Shown here piece after piece: positions 16,446 to 25,427 of a stretch of DNA of 64,000 nt. The stretch covers positions 13,898-77,897 of the forward strand of contig JAAZXP010000002.1 in assembly GCA_014240055.1 (NCBI GenBank), read 5' to 3'. Under the pieces are notes generated by a model that ran no database searches, was not told the origin of the DNA, and was given only the letters and a program-made list of their open reading frames with translations. This DNA is from Methanobacteriota archaeon (GTDB lineage: Archaea > Thermoplasmatota > Poseidoniia > MGIII > CG-Epi1). The stretch's first letter is position 1. Each line of letters starts with the position of its first letter. The position numbers and the translations under genes are program-made.

Positions 16446-17594
16446 TCATACTCCAAGTACTGTTTTAGATATTGCCAATATTTCATCCCTTAATTCTGAG
16501 GGACCGTAAACTGAGCCTCTCCAGTGATCAAACTGGGCTTCATAAAGACCTGAAACTAGTTTAGACTCGTTATGTGCAAGAGATATATTTCCATCATTCT
16601 TTAGTATTTTAGTTTTCAATCCAGGCATTACTGAAAAATTAGGAATATCTACATATATTTTCGAAGAATCTATTCCTAATTTTGAAGATATGGAATCTTC
16701 ATAATCTTTTTTCTTAGATCTTTCCAAACCAGATAATTCAATTTGCTCTTTGGTTATACTAACTGCTCTCTTCACTATTTTTCTATTTTCAAAGTTATTA
16801 CAGATCTCACGGGATAAACCTCCAGCTTTATTTAATTCTGAAAGAAATTTATGATCGGTAAAAGTAGCAAAATCATCAGTTGAAAAATTGCCTGAATATA
16901 TCGCAGAGGTTGCAGCCCTAGCTAACATTAATTGAGCACCTCTAGCAAATGGATGGAAATATACTGTTTGGTACATTGTGGATCTTGCTGTAAGGAGGGC
17001 CTCAACTGCAGGTAAGCCTTTTTCTTTAATTACTAAACTAGAATCATGTAAGCTCATAGTTGCTATCAGACGCCCCATATCCACTCCAGTACTCACTCCG
17101 GTATAATGAGCATCACGAACTAAATAATCCAAGCGATCACCGTCTAAATCTCCCGAAACTAGAGAATCTAATTTATGATCTCCCATTATTATTTGATTGA
17201 TTTCATCAGGATTTAATCCTTCATCAGAGATTATATCTGATAGCTCCGTATTCGAAATAATTTTAGTTGTTCGAATTACATGATCTTCAACGCCCTCTAT
17301 TTCATCACCTAGATGGGAAAATGCTGTATGTCCCAAATCATGTAAAAGACCAGCAACAGAAACTAATTGTTTGTCTTCTGAATCTAGACCAATTGAATCT
17401 GCCATTTTTCTGACAACATGACAAGTGCCCATACAATGTTCATGTCTTGTATGGTTTGCACCAGGATAAACCAAATTGATAGGACCTAATTGTTTTATCC
17501 AACGCAACCTTTGATATGAGGGAGTATCTATCAACTTACCTTCTAGAGAGGTTAAATCAATATAATCATGTATTGGATCTCTTATCCGAATCAT
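16446..17594 (-). CDS. HD-domain phosphohydrolase, dGTPase/SAMHD1-like
   Basis: The 382-residue protein has the order RDPIHDYIDL (5-14), QRLRWIKQLG (28-37) and TRHEHCMGTCH (49-59). LLHDLGHTAFSH (84-95) follows, then DLDGDRLDYLVRDA at about 150-165. These are the metal ligands and surrounding helices of HD hydrolases related to SAMHD1, YdhJ-like proteins and bacterial dGTPases. Hydrolysis of dNTPs or another nucleotide is likely, but the allosteric nucleotide sites cannot be judged by eye. It is the first gene of the leftward HD - S2P - pyrC operon and is divergent from TFB, with 133 bases between starts. Confidence 0.85.
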   Translation of the reverse strand: MIRIRDPIHDYIDLTSLEGKLIDTPSYQRLRWIKQLGPINLVYPGANHTRHEHCMGTCHVVRKMADSIGLDSEDKQLVSVAGLLHDLGHTAFSHLGDEIEGVEDHVIRTTKIISNTELSDIISDEGLNPDEINQIIMGDHKLDSLVSGDLDGDRLDYLVRDAHYTGVSTGVDMGRLIATMSLHDSSLVIKEKGLPAVEALLTARSTMYQTVYFHPFARGAQLMLARAATSAIYSGNFSTDDFATFTDHKFLSELNKAGGLSREICNNFENRKIVKRAVSITKEQIELSGLERSKKKDYEDSISSKLGIDSSKIYVDIPNFSVMPGLKTKILKNDGNISLAHNESKLVSGLYEAQFDHWRGSVYGPSELRDEILAISKTVLGV

Positions 17595-17693
17595 CTTCTA
17601 TACTGACTGTGTAGGGATGATAAAATAACTTACTCATTGAACTGTGTTCCACCTCTTCTTTATTTGGCTAATTTAAAGACTGCGGCCCAAAGC

Positions 17694-17699
17694 TTATAA
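17694..17699 (+). promoter_or_regulatory. TATA box of the TFB gene
   Basis: TTATAA within AGCTTATAATGG lies about 31 bases before the ATG at 17728, predicting a leader of only a few bases. Confidence 0.45.
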
Positions 17700-17727
17700 T
17701 GGCTAAATCGTATTGTTTTAAAGCCCT

Positions 17728-18672
17728 ATGAACAACTCCGGAAAAACAAAAGAAATAGAAGTAGAAGAGTTGACAGAATGTACTGAATGTAAATCTGAAC
17801 ATATCGTTCGAGATTACAAGCGTGGAGAGATAACTTGTAGTAACTGCGGATTAGTTGTTGATGGACAAGTAATTGATCAAGGGCCTGAATGGAGAGCCTT
17901 CGACTCTGAGCAAAGTGAAAGAAGAGCAAGAGGGGGAGCACCCATGAGTGTTATGGTTCACGATAAAGGGCTTTCAACAGATATCGGCTGGGGTGGGCGA
18001 GACATATATGGAAACAATGTTCCAACCAGAAACCGATCTCAAGTTTATAGAATGAGGAAATGGCAAAGTCGAACTAGAGCCTCAAATTCAGCAGACAGGA
18101 ACCTAGCTCAGGCGTTAACTGAGTTAAATCGATTAGCATCAAAGATAGGACTACACCGACAAGTTAGAGAAGAAGCTGCTATGCTTTACAGAAGGGCAGT
18201 TCAAGACAACTTAGTCAGAGGACGTTCTGTCGAAGGTGTAGCTGCTGCAGCATTGTATGGCGCTTGCAGAAGATGTGAAGTCCCAAGAACTTTAACCGAA
18301 ATTACTGAAGCCTCACGAGCATCCAAGAAAGAAGTTGGAAGAACTTACCGTTATATTTCAAGGGAATTAAGGCTAAACTTACAACCGGCTTCACCATCGG
18401 TTTATATTGTACGATTTTGTAGAGAATTAGAATTACCAGGTAATGTAGAAAGTGCTGCAATAAACATACTAAACCAAGCTATCGAAGCTGAATTGACATC
18501 TGGAAGAGGTCCAACTGGTGTTGCAGCTGCTGCAATCTATATCGCATCAGTAGTATACAATAAAAGAAAAACGCAAAAAACCATTGCAGATACAGTCGGA
18601 GTTACTGAAGTAACTATTAGAAATCGTTACAAGGAATTAGCCAAAAATCTAGACATTGTAGTATACAAGTGA
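17728..18672 (+). CDS. tfb: Transcription initiation factor B (TFB/TFIIB)
   Basis: TFB recruits RNA polymerase to TBP-bound promoters. The 314-residue protein has an N-terminal zinc ribbon with Cys18, Cys21, Cys37 and Cys40 (ITCSNCGLVVD). The B-reader/linker region contains GPEWRAFDSEQ, and two cyclin-like repeats lie at about 110-200 and 205-310. The second repeat ends with the helix-turn-helix QKTIADTVGVTEVTIRNRY. Full length and domain order are normal. Pelota follows after 7 bases and NAC after that, so an information-processing operon is likely. Confidence 0.96.
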   Translation: MNNSGKTKEIEVEELTECTECKSEHIVRDYKRGEITCSNCGLVVDGQVIDQGPEWRAFDSEQSERRARGGAPMSVMVHDKGLSTDIGWGGRDIYGNNVPTRNRSQVYRMRKWQSRTRASNSADRNLAQALTELNRLASKIGLHRQVREEAAMLYRRAVQDNLVRGRSVEGVAAAALYGACRRCEVPRTLTEITEASRASKKEVGRTYRYISRELRLNLQPASPSVYIVRFCRELELPGNVESAAINILNQAIEAELTSGRGPTGVAAAAIYIASVVYNKRKTQKTIADTVGVTEVTIRNRYKELAKNLDIVVYK

Positions 18673-18679
18673 GGCTTCT

Positions 18680-19702
18680 TTGAAAGTAAAAAAACGTGAT
18701 AATAATATTTATCACATAAGATTGGAACATGAAGATGACCTTTATCATTTAAATTTATTATTAGATCAGGATGACATGGTTAGAGCTCTAACTGAAAGAA
18801 GAGAATCTAGTCAAACTGATAGATTGCGCTCTGAGCGTGGTAAAAAACAGAAAATGAGATTAACCATAAATGTTGAAAAAGTAGAATATCAATCATTTGG
18901 ACAACGATTGAGATGTCATGGCGTTATTGCAATAGGAGAACGTGATCAAGGATCACACCATACCTTAATTCTTGAACCTGGCGATGATTTTGATATTGGA
19001 AAAAATAATTGGTTAAGCCACCATAAAAAAAGACTCAAAGAAGCAGCTCAACCTGCAGTAACAGCTCTAGCAATTTGCATAGAAAGTGATAGTATAGTTA
19101 TAGCTGAATTGAGGACATATGGGCTCCGAGAACTGAAAACTCTTAATCGATCAGGAAGTGGTAAATCAATAGGAGGAGAAGAACTTAATGCATTTTATGT
19201 TAGAACTGTAAAACAAATTGTAGATGTCCACATTAAAAATTCAGTCATGGTTATTGTAGGACCTGGATTTCTCAAAGATGATTTTGTTATTGTTGCTAAG
19301 AAAGAAGCTCCCGGCATTTTTTCAGGATGCGTTGTTGAAAATTCAGGCCAAGGAGGTATGGCTGGAATTAATGAGGCCATAAGTAGAGGTACACTTCCAA
19401 AAGCTGTAGCCCAGATTAAAATACAAGAGGAAATGAATGCAGTTGAATTATTGAAGGATGCTATTGCAAAAGATTTAGCAACATATGGAAAGATACATGT
19501 GAAGAATGCACTCGAAAGTGGCGCTGGTGAAAAATTACTGATTTTATCTGAAAAAACGAGAACTGAAGAAGGTAGGCTATTACTTAAATTAGCTGAAGAC
19601 AATCGAACGGAAATAGTAGAAATATCTTCACATCACCACGGCGGTGAAATGCTAAGCGGATTAGGCAATATTGCAGTTATTCTCCGATACCAGTTGACAT
19701 AA
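18680..19702 (+). CDS. pelA: Pelota (Dom34-like) mRNA surveillance protein
   Basis: Pelota binds stalled ribosomes, with archaeal EF1A in place of Hbs1 and with ABCE1, to split them. The 340-residue protein starts at TTG; a GAGG sequence 6 bases upstream supports this start. It contains the Sm-like N-domain (1-130) with DDLYHLNLLLDQDD and VEYQSFGQRLRCHGVI. The central domain (about 135-265) has VIVGPGFLKDDF. The C-terminal eRF1-like domain has EISSHHHGGEMLSGLGNIA. ABCE1, its partner in ribosome splitting, is encoded at 39089 in the same window. Confidence 0.93.
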   Translation: MKVKKRDNNIYHIRLEHEDDLYHLNLLLDQDDMVRALTERRESSQTDRLRSERGKKQKMRLTINVEKVEYQSFGQRLRCHGVIAIGERDQGSHHTLILEPGDDFDIGKNNWLSHHKKRLKEAAQPAVTALAICIESDSIVIAELRTYGLRELKTLNRSGSGKSIGGEELNAFYVRTVKQIVDVHIKNSVMVIVGPGFLKDDFVIVAKKEAPGIFSGCVVENSGQGGMAGINEAISRGTLPKAVAQIKIQEEMNAVELLKDAIAKDLATYGKIHVKNALESGAGEKLLILSEKTRTEEGRLLLKLAEDNRTEIVEISSHHHGGEMLSGLGNIAVILRYQLT

Positions 19703-19733
19703 ATTCTTTTAGAGGGGAGGGTGTAAGAGAGAT

Positions 19734-20093
19734 ATGATGCCAGGAATGGGGCGCATGAACCCCCGGATGATGAAAAAACTGCAAAAGCAGCTACAGAACT
19801 CAACTGAAGAGATTGATGCTACTGAAGTAATCATAAGAACAAAAGATAAGGAAATTTATTTTAGCAATCCAGCTGTAAGTGCTATGAACATGATGGGACA
19901 ACAGTCATACCAGATTGTTGGTGAACCACAAGAAAGAGGATTGAGTGGTGAAGACAATGCTCCAAGCATACCAAATGAAGATATTGAATTAGTCGCATCT
20001 CAAGCTGGCGTTTCGCCAGATAAAGCAAGAAAGGCTCTAGAAGAATGCGGTGGAGAACCTGCTGAAGCTATTATTAAATTGATGGGAGGCTAA
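19734..20093 (+). CDS. nac: Nascent polypeptide-associated complex protein (archaeal NAC)
   Basis: Archaeal NAC is a homodimeric ribosome-associated chaperone. The 119-residue protein has the basic, methionine-rich N-terminus MMPGMGRMNPRMMKKL. The NAC domain (about 27-70) includes ATEVIIRTKDKEIYFSNPAV and a C-terminal UBA domain (about 80-119) has VASQAGVSPDKARKALEE. A GGGGAGG purine stretch about 14 bases upstream may serve ribosome binding; ATG 19734 and ATG 19737 are equally possible. It follows pelota by 31 bases and ends 1 base before the acyl-CoA dehydrogenase start. Confidence 0.94.
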   Translation: MMPGMGRMNPRMMKKLQKQLQNSTEEIDATEVIIRTKDKEIYFSNPAVSAMNMMGQQSYQIVGEPQERGLSGEDNAPSIPNEDIELVASQAGVSPDKARKALEECGGEPAEAIIKLMGG

Positions 20094-20094
20094 A

Positions 20095-21264
20095 ATGGAT
20101 TTTTCCGAAACTGAGGACCAAACAATGATAAGAGACATGGTTCGAGATTTTGCTGAAACTGTAGCAGCTCCAACTTGCCGCCAGAGAGATAAAGAACAAG
20201 AACCACCCATAAAGGAATTCAAGCAATTCGCAGAATTAGGAGTAGCAGGCATGACAATTCCTGAAAAATACGGTGGACAAAAATTAGATGATATTTCTGA
20301 AGCAATAGTTATAGAAGAATTATCAAGAGTAGACCCTTCACTAGGAGTTATGGTTGCAGTGCATGTTGGCTTATGCTCTATGACTATAGCACTAAGCGGT
20401 AATGAAGAACAAAAAAATAAATATTTGCCAAAACTAGCATCTGGAGAATATTTAGGTGCATATTCACTAAGTGAAGCAGGTTCTGGAACTGATGCTGCTG
20501 CAATGGTTGCACGGGCAAGTGACGATGGAGATTGTTATACTCTTAACGGAGAAAAAATGTGGGTTACAAATGGAACAACTGCTGATCTCTTTGTTCTTTT
20601 TGCTAAAGTAACAGAACATCCCGATTATGGAGTAAAGAAGCACGGTGGTGTCACCTGTTTTATTATCGAAAAAGGATTTGAAGGATTTAAAATAGGTAAA
20701 AAAGAAGATAAATTGGGTATTCGTTCTAGTGATACATGTACATTAATCCTTGATAATTGTAAAGTCCCAAAAGAAAATGTTCTCGGAGAGGTGGGGAAAG
20801 GTTTTGCAATTGCAATGAATGCCTTAGACAATTCAAGAATTGGTATTGCTGCCCAAGGATTAGGGATAGCTCAAGGCGCATACGAAGCCGCTCTCAAATA
20901 TTCTAAGGAAAGAGAAACATTCGGAAAACCAATCGCCGCACATCAATCAATCAGTAACTATCTAGCAGATATGGCACTCCGAATCGATGCTGCCAGATTA
21001 CAGGTTTACAAGGCTGCATGGGCAAAACAACAGCACTATGAGAACGGAGCTGCAAGGCACACTTTAGAAGCCTCATATGCAAAATTAAATGCAGGAGATA
21101 CTGCAATGTGGGTATCTGAAAAAGCAGTTCAAGTTTTAGGTGGTTACGGATACACGACTGAATTCCCTGTTGAAAGATTCTTTAGGGATGCAAAAATAAC
21201 GCAAATTTATGAAGGAACACAAGAAGTACAAAGATTAGTCATAGCTCGTGAAATTGGAAAGTAA
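20095..21264 (+). CDS. Acyl-CoA dehydrogenase
   Basis: The 389-residue protein matches FAD-dependent acyl-CoA dehydrogenases throughout. YSLSEAGSGTDAAAM (about 122-136) is the FAD/substrate signature, followed by KMWVTNGTTADLFV and NSRIGIAAQGLGIAQ. The C-terminal half has QVLGGYGYTTEFPVERFFR and then IYEGTQEVQRLVIAREIG, whose Glu is the position of the catalytic base in short/medium-chain enzymes. It forms trans-2-enoyl-CoA and passes electrons to ETF. Its 1-base spacing from NAC means shared transcription although the functions are unrelated. Substrate chain length cannot be read. Confidence 0.94.
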   Translation: MDFSETEDQTMIRDMVRDFAETVAAPTCRQRDKEQEPPIKEFKQFAELGVAGMTIPEKYGGQKLDDISEAIVIEELSRVDPSLGVMVAVHVGLCSMTIALSGNEEQKNKYLPKLASGEYLGAYSLSEAGSGTDAAAMVARASDDGDCYTLNGEKMWVTNGTTADLFVLFAKVTEHPDYGVKKHGGVTCFIIEKGFEGFKIGKKEDKLGIRSSDTCTLILDNCKVPKENVLGEVGKGFAIAMNALDNSRIGIAAQGLGIAQGAYEAALKYSKERETFGKPIAAHQSISNYLADMALRIDAARLQVYKAAWAKQQHYENGAARHTLEASYAKLNAGDTAMWVSEKAVQVLGGYGYTTEFPVERFFRDAKITQIYEGTQEVQRLVIAREIGK

Positions 21265-21294
21265 GAGCAATACTTTTATCAAACACTTTGTAAA

Positions 21295-21327
21295 CTACAT
21301 TGTAGGTCATTTTGACCTTTATAAAAA
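21295..21327 (+). promoter_or_regulatory. Candidate pnt promoter and operator: two overlapping inverted repeats next to a TATA-like box
   Basis: CTACA-T-TGTAG (21295-21305) overlaps AGGTCA-TTT-TGACCT (21304-21318), and TTTATAAAAA follows at 21318-21327. A protein binding either palindrome would sit immediately upstream of, or against, the TATA-like box and could block initiation at the transhydrogenase operon. The symmetry is visible; the regulatory role is inference. Confidence 0.45.
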
Positions 21328-21342
21328 TTGTTGGAGAAAACA

Positions 21343-22515
21343 ATGCGTATAGGAGTCCCAAAAGAAACTGCCAAGAATGAAACACGTGTAGCAATTGTAC
21401 CGGTTTCAATACCTAAATTAAAAAAACTAGGATTTGAAGTTATTATTCAAGAAGGTGCTGGCAAATTATCAGGGTATTCTGATTCAGAATATACTGAGAA
21501 AGGTGCTCATATCGGTAAATTAGATGAAGTAATGTCTACTGAATTAATTGCATCTATTAATGTACCTGATTTCAAAATGATGAAAAAAGGACAAATGCTA
21601 ACCTGCATGGCTGATCCTTTTAGGAATTTAGAACAAACAAAGCAAATAATTGATTCCGGAATTACACTTCTTTCGCTTGAAGTAATACCAAGGAGACTGT
21701 CTAAGGGCCAGTCTATGGATGTTAACTCAAGTCAGGACAATTTGTCAGGATATAAAGCAGCATTAATGGGTGCTGAAAATATTGCAAAAATGGTACCTAT
21801 GATGATGACATCTGCAGGAACTGTTAAACCTTCTAAATTTGTTATTCAAGGTGCTGCTGTAGCTGGATTACAAGCCATTGCAACAGCAAAAAGATTAGGA
21901 GCTGCAGTTCAAGCTATTGATGTAAGATTGGCAGCTAAACAAGATACGGAAAGTCTCGGTGCTAAATTTATTGATGTACCGGGATGGAAAGATGCTGAAA
22001 GTTCAAGTGGTCATGCTTCTTTGTTTACAGATAAAGGACTTCAAGAATCATTTGATAAATCGTTAATGGAAGCAGTAAGAAATGCAGATGTTGTAATAAC
22101 AACAGCTAGATTATTTGGAACAAACGCGCCTAAATTATTTTTTGGTAAGGAAATGAACGAGAATATGACAAACGAAATGAAAGAAGGATCAGTCATTGTA
22201 GATATGAACTGTGATACTGGAGGAAATATAGTAGGCAGTAAAGAGGATGAGATTATTCAAAAGAACGGTGTAACTATAGTTGGAATACCTCTTTTGTGCC
22301 GAACTGTACCTAATACTGCATCTATGCTATATTCTAATAACGTCACTAACTTTGTGACTGTACTAGTAGATGAAGGAAAATTGACAATAAATCAAGATGA
22401 ACAAGTCTTAACTGGTGATGAAGGTGGTATTTCTGCAGGTTATGGTGGAATCTTAATTGGTGAGAATGGTGAAATACATGCTAATCATACTAAATTAATG
22501 GAGGCAATGAAATAA
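21343..22515 (+). CDS. pntAA: NAD(P) transhydrogenase, alpha subunit part 1 (NAD-binding domain I)
   Basis: This 390-residue subunit binds NAD(H) on the cytoplasmic side of the proton-translocating transhydrogenase, which makes NADPH from NADH and NADP+. The start MRIGVPKETAKNETRVA is typical of the PntA/alanine dehydrogenase family, and GGAG 6 bases upstream supports ATG 21343 over TTG 21328. The Rossmann segment is VIQGAAVAGLQAIATAKRLG, followed by AVQAIDVR. SQDNLSGYKAALMGAENIA and TSAGTVKP lie before it. The stop overlaps the start of pntAB by one base. The three-gene arrangement is the split form known from bacteria such as Rhodospirillum. Confidence 0.92.
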   Translation: MRIGVPKETAKNETRVAIVPVSIPKLKKLGFEVIIQEGAGKLSGYSDSEYTEKGAHIGKLDEVMSTELIASINVPDFKMMKKGQMLTCMADPFRNLEQTKQIIDSGITLLSLEVIPRRLSKGQSMDVNSSQDNLSGYKAALMGAENIAKMVPMMMTSAGTVKPSKFVIQGAAVAGLQAIATAKRLGAAVQAIDVRLAAKQDTESLGAKFIDVPGWKDAESSSGHASLFTDKGLQESFDKSLMEAVRNADVVITTARLFGTNAPKLFFGKEMNENMTNEMKEGSVIVDMNCDTGGNIVGSKEDEIIQKNGVTIVGIPLLCRTVPNTASMLYSNNVTNFVTVLVDEGKLTINQDEQVLTGDEGGISAGYGGILIGENGEIHANHTKLMEAMK

Positions 22516-22823
22516 TGGAATTACTGAGTTTAATAGGTGCTATTACTATTTTTATTTTGGCTATCTTTTTAGGGTTTGAACTTATAACAAAAGTTCCTGC
22601 AACACTACATACTCCTCTTATGTCTGGAGCGAATGCCATTTCAGGTATTACTGTAGTTGGAGCTCTAATTTTTTCTAATACTGCTTTTAATAACGGAAAT
22701 CCAGGCTCTGCTGCTTGGTTAGCTTTTTTTGCATTGATTTTAGCTACCATAAATGTAGTTGGAGGATTTGCCGTGACTAACAGAATGTTGAATATGATTG
22801 CTGGAAAAAGGAGAGGGAAATAG
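22515..22823 (+). CDS. pntAB: NAD(P) transhydrogenase, alpha subunit part 2 (membrane domain)
   Basis: The 102-residue hydrophobic protein has about three transmembrane helices. It contains the signature LGFELITKVPATLHTPLMS followed by GANAISGITVVGA, which corresponds to the membrane domain II of PntA. It forms the proton channel with PntB. It overlaps pntAA by one base and ends directly at the pntB start codon, so the three subunits are produced together. Confidence 0.94.
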   Translation: MELLSLIGAITIFILAIFLGFELITKVPATLHTPLMSGANAISGITVVGALIFSNTAFNNGNPGSAAWLAFFALILATINVVGGFAVTNRMLNMIAGKRRGK

Positions 22824-24236
22824 ATGGATCCTGCAGTTTGGGATATTGGATATTTAATTGCCTCTATTCTCTTTATTTTAGGATTAAAGAAACTAGGTCA
22901 TCCACGAACCGCCCCAACTGGTAATCTCTATGGAGCTTTGGGAATGCTACTTGCCGTGGTAGTAACTATTGCACAAATGGATTTTGGAGTAATTGATAAT
23001 TTCGTCCTAATTGCCGGAGGGCTGCTTATTGGAGGTTTAATTGGATATGTTATGGCAATTCGGGTTCAAATGACTGGAATGCCTGAAATGGTAGCGCTAT
23101 TCAATGGATTTGGAGGTGCTGCGAGTGCATTGGTTGCAGCCTCTGAAGTATTTAGACGAATTGAAGAGAACACATTTCCTACAGATTTAGAATTATACGT
23201 AGCTTGGATTGCTATCGGACTTTCAGCTCTAGTTGGATGGATGACATTAACTGGAAGTTTATTGGCTATGATGAAACTAAAGGGCGGTATCGAACTCTTT
23301 GGAACATGGTATCGAACTCCAACTTGGGGCCCTGGTTGGCTAAATTATGTGAAAGGGATTTTTCTAGTTGTAATTGTAGCTTTAATCTATATGAGTATTG
23401 AAGAACCTGGAAACCAAGATTACGTAATTGGAATTATTATATTGTCTTGTATTCTAGGTATTCTATTTGTTCTTCCTATTGGCGGAGCTGATATGCCCGT
23501 AGTAGTAAGTCTTCTAAATTCTCTATCAGGAATTGCTGCTGCATTTACTGGATTTATAATTAGTAATAATGTTTTAATTATTGCAGGTTCTATGGTTGGA
23601 GCTGCAGGGCTTATTCTAACAAATATTATGTGTAAAGCAATGAATCGACAACTCATTGATGTATTATTCAAATCTTTCGGAGGTTCCGATAAGGAACAAG
23701 TCACAAGGACAAAGGTAGGATCCGATCCTGAAGAAGTAGCAATGATTTGTGATGGGATTTCAAAATGTGTGATTGTTCCAGGATATGGTATGGCTGTATC
23801 TCAATGCCAACATCAAGTTCGAGAATTTGCAGATCTCTTAGAAGCAAATGGATGTGAAGTTAAATACGGAATTCACCCAGTAGCTGGAAGAATGCCGGGA
23901 CATATGAATGTATTATTGGCTGAAGCAAATGTGCCTTATGAAAAATTAATTGAAATGGATGATATCAATTCAGAAATGGGAGAATGTGATGTGGCCATAG
24001 TCGTTGGAGCAAATGATACTGTGAATCCTGCAGCCAGAAGCAATGAAGGCCCATTAGCAGGCATGCCAATCATCAATGTCGATAAAGCAAGAGTCGTTGT
24101 GATGGTAAAGAGATCATTGTCTGTTGGTTATGCTGGCGTTGATAATGATTTATTCTATGAAGACAATACTATGATGTTATTTGGTGATGGGAAAAAAATG
24201 ATGACCGAACTAGTTTCTTCGATGAAAGATCTTTAG
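22824..24236 (+). CDS. pntB: NAD(P) transhydrogenase, beta subunit
   Basis: The 470-residue subunit has an N-terminal membrane half (about 1-265) with FNGFGGAASALVA. Its soluble NADP(H)-binding domain III has IVPGYGMAVSQCQHQVREFA, GIHPVAGRMPGHMNVLLAEA, VVGANDTVNPAA and KRSLSVGYAGVDNDLF, all diagnostic for PntB. With pntAA and pntAB it uses the proton gradient to drive NADPH formation. The coding end overlaps the convergent rmuC end by 4 bases. Confidence 0.96.
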   Translation: MDPAVWDIGYLIASILFILGLKKLGHPRTAPTGNLYGALGMLLAVVVTIAQMDFGVIDNFVLIAGGLLIGGLIGYVMAIRVQMTGMPEMVALFNGFGGAASALVAASEVFRRIEENTFPTDLELYVAWIAIGLSALVGWMTLTGSLLAMMKLKGGIELFGTWYRTPTWGPGWLNYVKGIFLVVIVALIYMSIEEPGNQDYVIGIIILSCILGILFVLPIGGADMPVVVSLLNSLSGIAAAFTGFIISNNVLIIAGSMVGAAGLILTNIMCKAMNRQLIDVLFKSFGGSDKEQVTRTKVGSDPEEVAMICDGISKCVIVPGYGMAVSQCQHQVREFADLLEANGCEVKYGIHPVAGRMPGHMNVLLAEANVPYEKLIEMDDINSEMGECDVAIVVGANDTVNPAARSNEGPLAGMPIINVDKARVVVMVKRSLSVGYAGVDNDLFYEDNTMMLFGDGKKMMTELVSSMKDL

Positions 24237-25351
24237 AACTTTTGTTGACCGCTATCTAATTTATCAGTCTCTGAAGATTCAACTAAACTAGTAATCTCTT
24301 CGATTTTATCAAGTGGTTTCTCAAGTTGCCTTCTTCGCGTAGAAACCATAGTATCATAATCTTTCTTAGCTGTATCCAAACTTCTTCCCATCTTATCCAT
24401 AATTTCAACATATTTTTCCCATTGCATTTTAAAATTATTTAATAAGTTCATAACTTCCGTTGCTTTCTTTTCCATTGCAAAATTGCTAATTGCTTGATTA
24501 ATTAAAGAGAGAACAGCATACAGCGTAAGTGGTGAACAAAGTAAAACTTTATTCTCAAGAGCATAGTCAATAACATCACTGTCTTCCTTATTAATAAATG
24601 AAAAAATAGATTCATTAGGAACTAACATCAAAACATAATCTACAGTACCTGACGAAGGATCAATGTAACTTCTTTTTGTTATATCTTTAACATGCTTCTT
24701 AACATCTTTAAGAAAACTATTTTTTTCACTTGAGCGTATTAATTCGTCTTCTGTATCCACATATTTTTCATAATGGGCTAATGGAAATTTAACGTCCATA
24801 TTAAGATGCTTTCCTTTAGGTAAATTAAATGTAAAATCTGGACGTTCACCTGAATCAATAACTTCCTGTTTAGTGTAATTAATTCCTTCAATAAAACCGA
24901 TTACATTCAAAATATCTTCAACGATTCTCTCACCCCATTGTCCTCTTTTCTGTGATGACGAGAGAATTTCTCGCAATTTTGATGTTGTTTCTCTTAAATC
25001 TTTTGTTTGAGAATTAGAATCTTCAAGACTTTGGTTAAGTTTAATTGAATGCTGCTCGATAGATTGTAATTTCTTTGACATTGTTTCTAAATTCCCATCA
25101 ATTAACTTTTTCTTATTCTCCAGATCCTTATCAGCTTCCTTAGAAAGATTTTGAAATTTGTCATCAGCTATCTTAAGAAATTCTTCAGTGTTGGCCTTGT
25201 TTACATCAAATGCTACCGATTTGAAGGCCTTTTCCATTTCCTCCTTAATTCCCTCTAATTCTTCATCATTAGATTGATTTGTTTGATTAGCTAAATAATA
25301 ACCTAGTCCAATTCCAATAATTAAACTAATTATAATGTAAATCTCTACCAT
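24233..25351 (-). CDS. rmuC: RmuC-family protein
   Basis: The 372-residue protein has an N-terminal membrane helix (about 1-20), a long coiled coil (about 25-125) and the RmuC core. The core has SSSQKRGQWGERIVEDIL (about 130-147), RPDFTFNLPKGKHLNMDVKF, DYVLMLVPNESIFSFI and LLCSPLTLYAVLSLI. RmuC limits DNA inversion/recombination in E. coli and its core resembles nuclease folds. The biochemical role is not established here. RmuC is mainly bacterial, so transfer into this lineage is plausible. It lies alone on the minus strand, divergent from the gene at 25428. Confidence 0.9.
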   Translation of the reverse strand: MVEIYIIISLIIGIGLGYYLANQTNQSNDEELEGIKEEMEKAFKSVAFDVNKANTEEFLKIADDKFQNLSKEADKDLENKKKLIDGNLETMSKKLQSIEQHSIKLNQSLEDSNSQTKDLRETTSKLREILSSSQKRGQWGERIVEDILNVIGFIEGINYTKQEVIDSGERPDFTFNLPKGKHLNMDVKFPLAHYEKYVDTEDELIRSSEKNSFLKDVKKHVKDITKRSYIDPSSGTVDYVLMLVPNESIFSFINKEDSDVIDYALENKVLLCSPLTLYAVLSLINQAISNFAMEKKATEVMNLLNNFKMQWEKYVEIMDKMGRSLDTAKKDYDTMVSTRRRQLEKPLDKIEEITSLVESSETDKLDSGQQKF

Positions 25352-25427
25352 TCTATATCTCTTAACGCGGGCTAATATTAATCATTTTATTACACAAAGC
25401 TATCTAAAAGTCATCCTTTAACATGTA

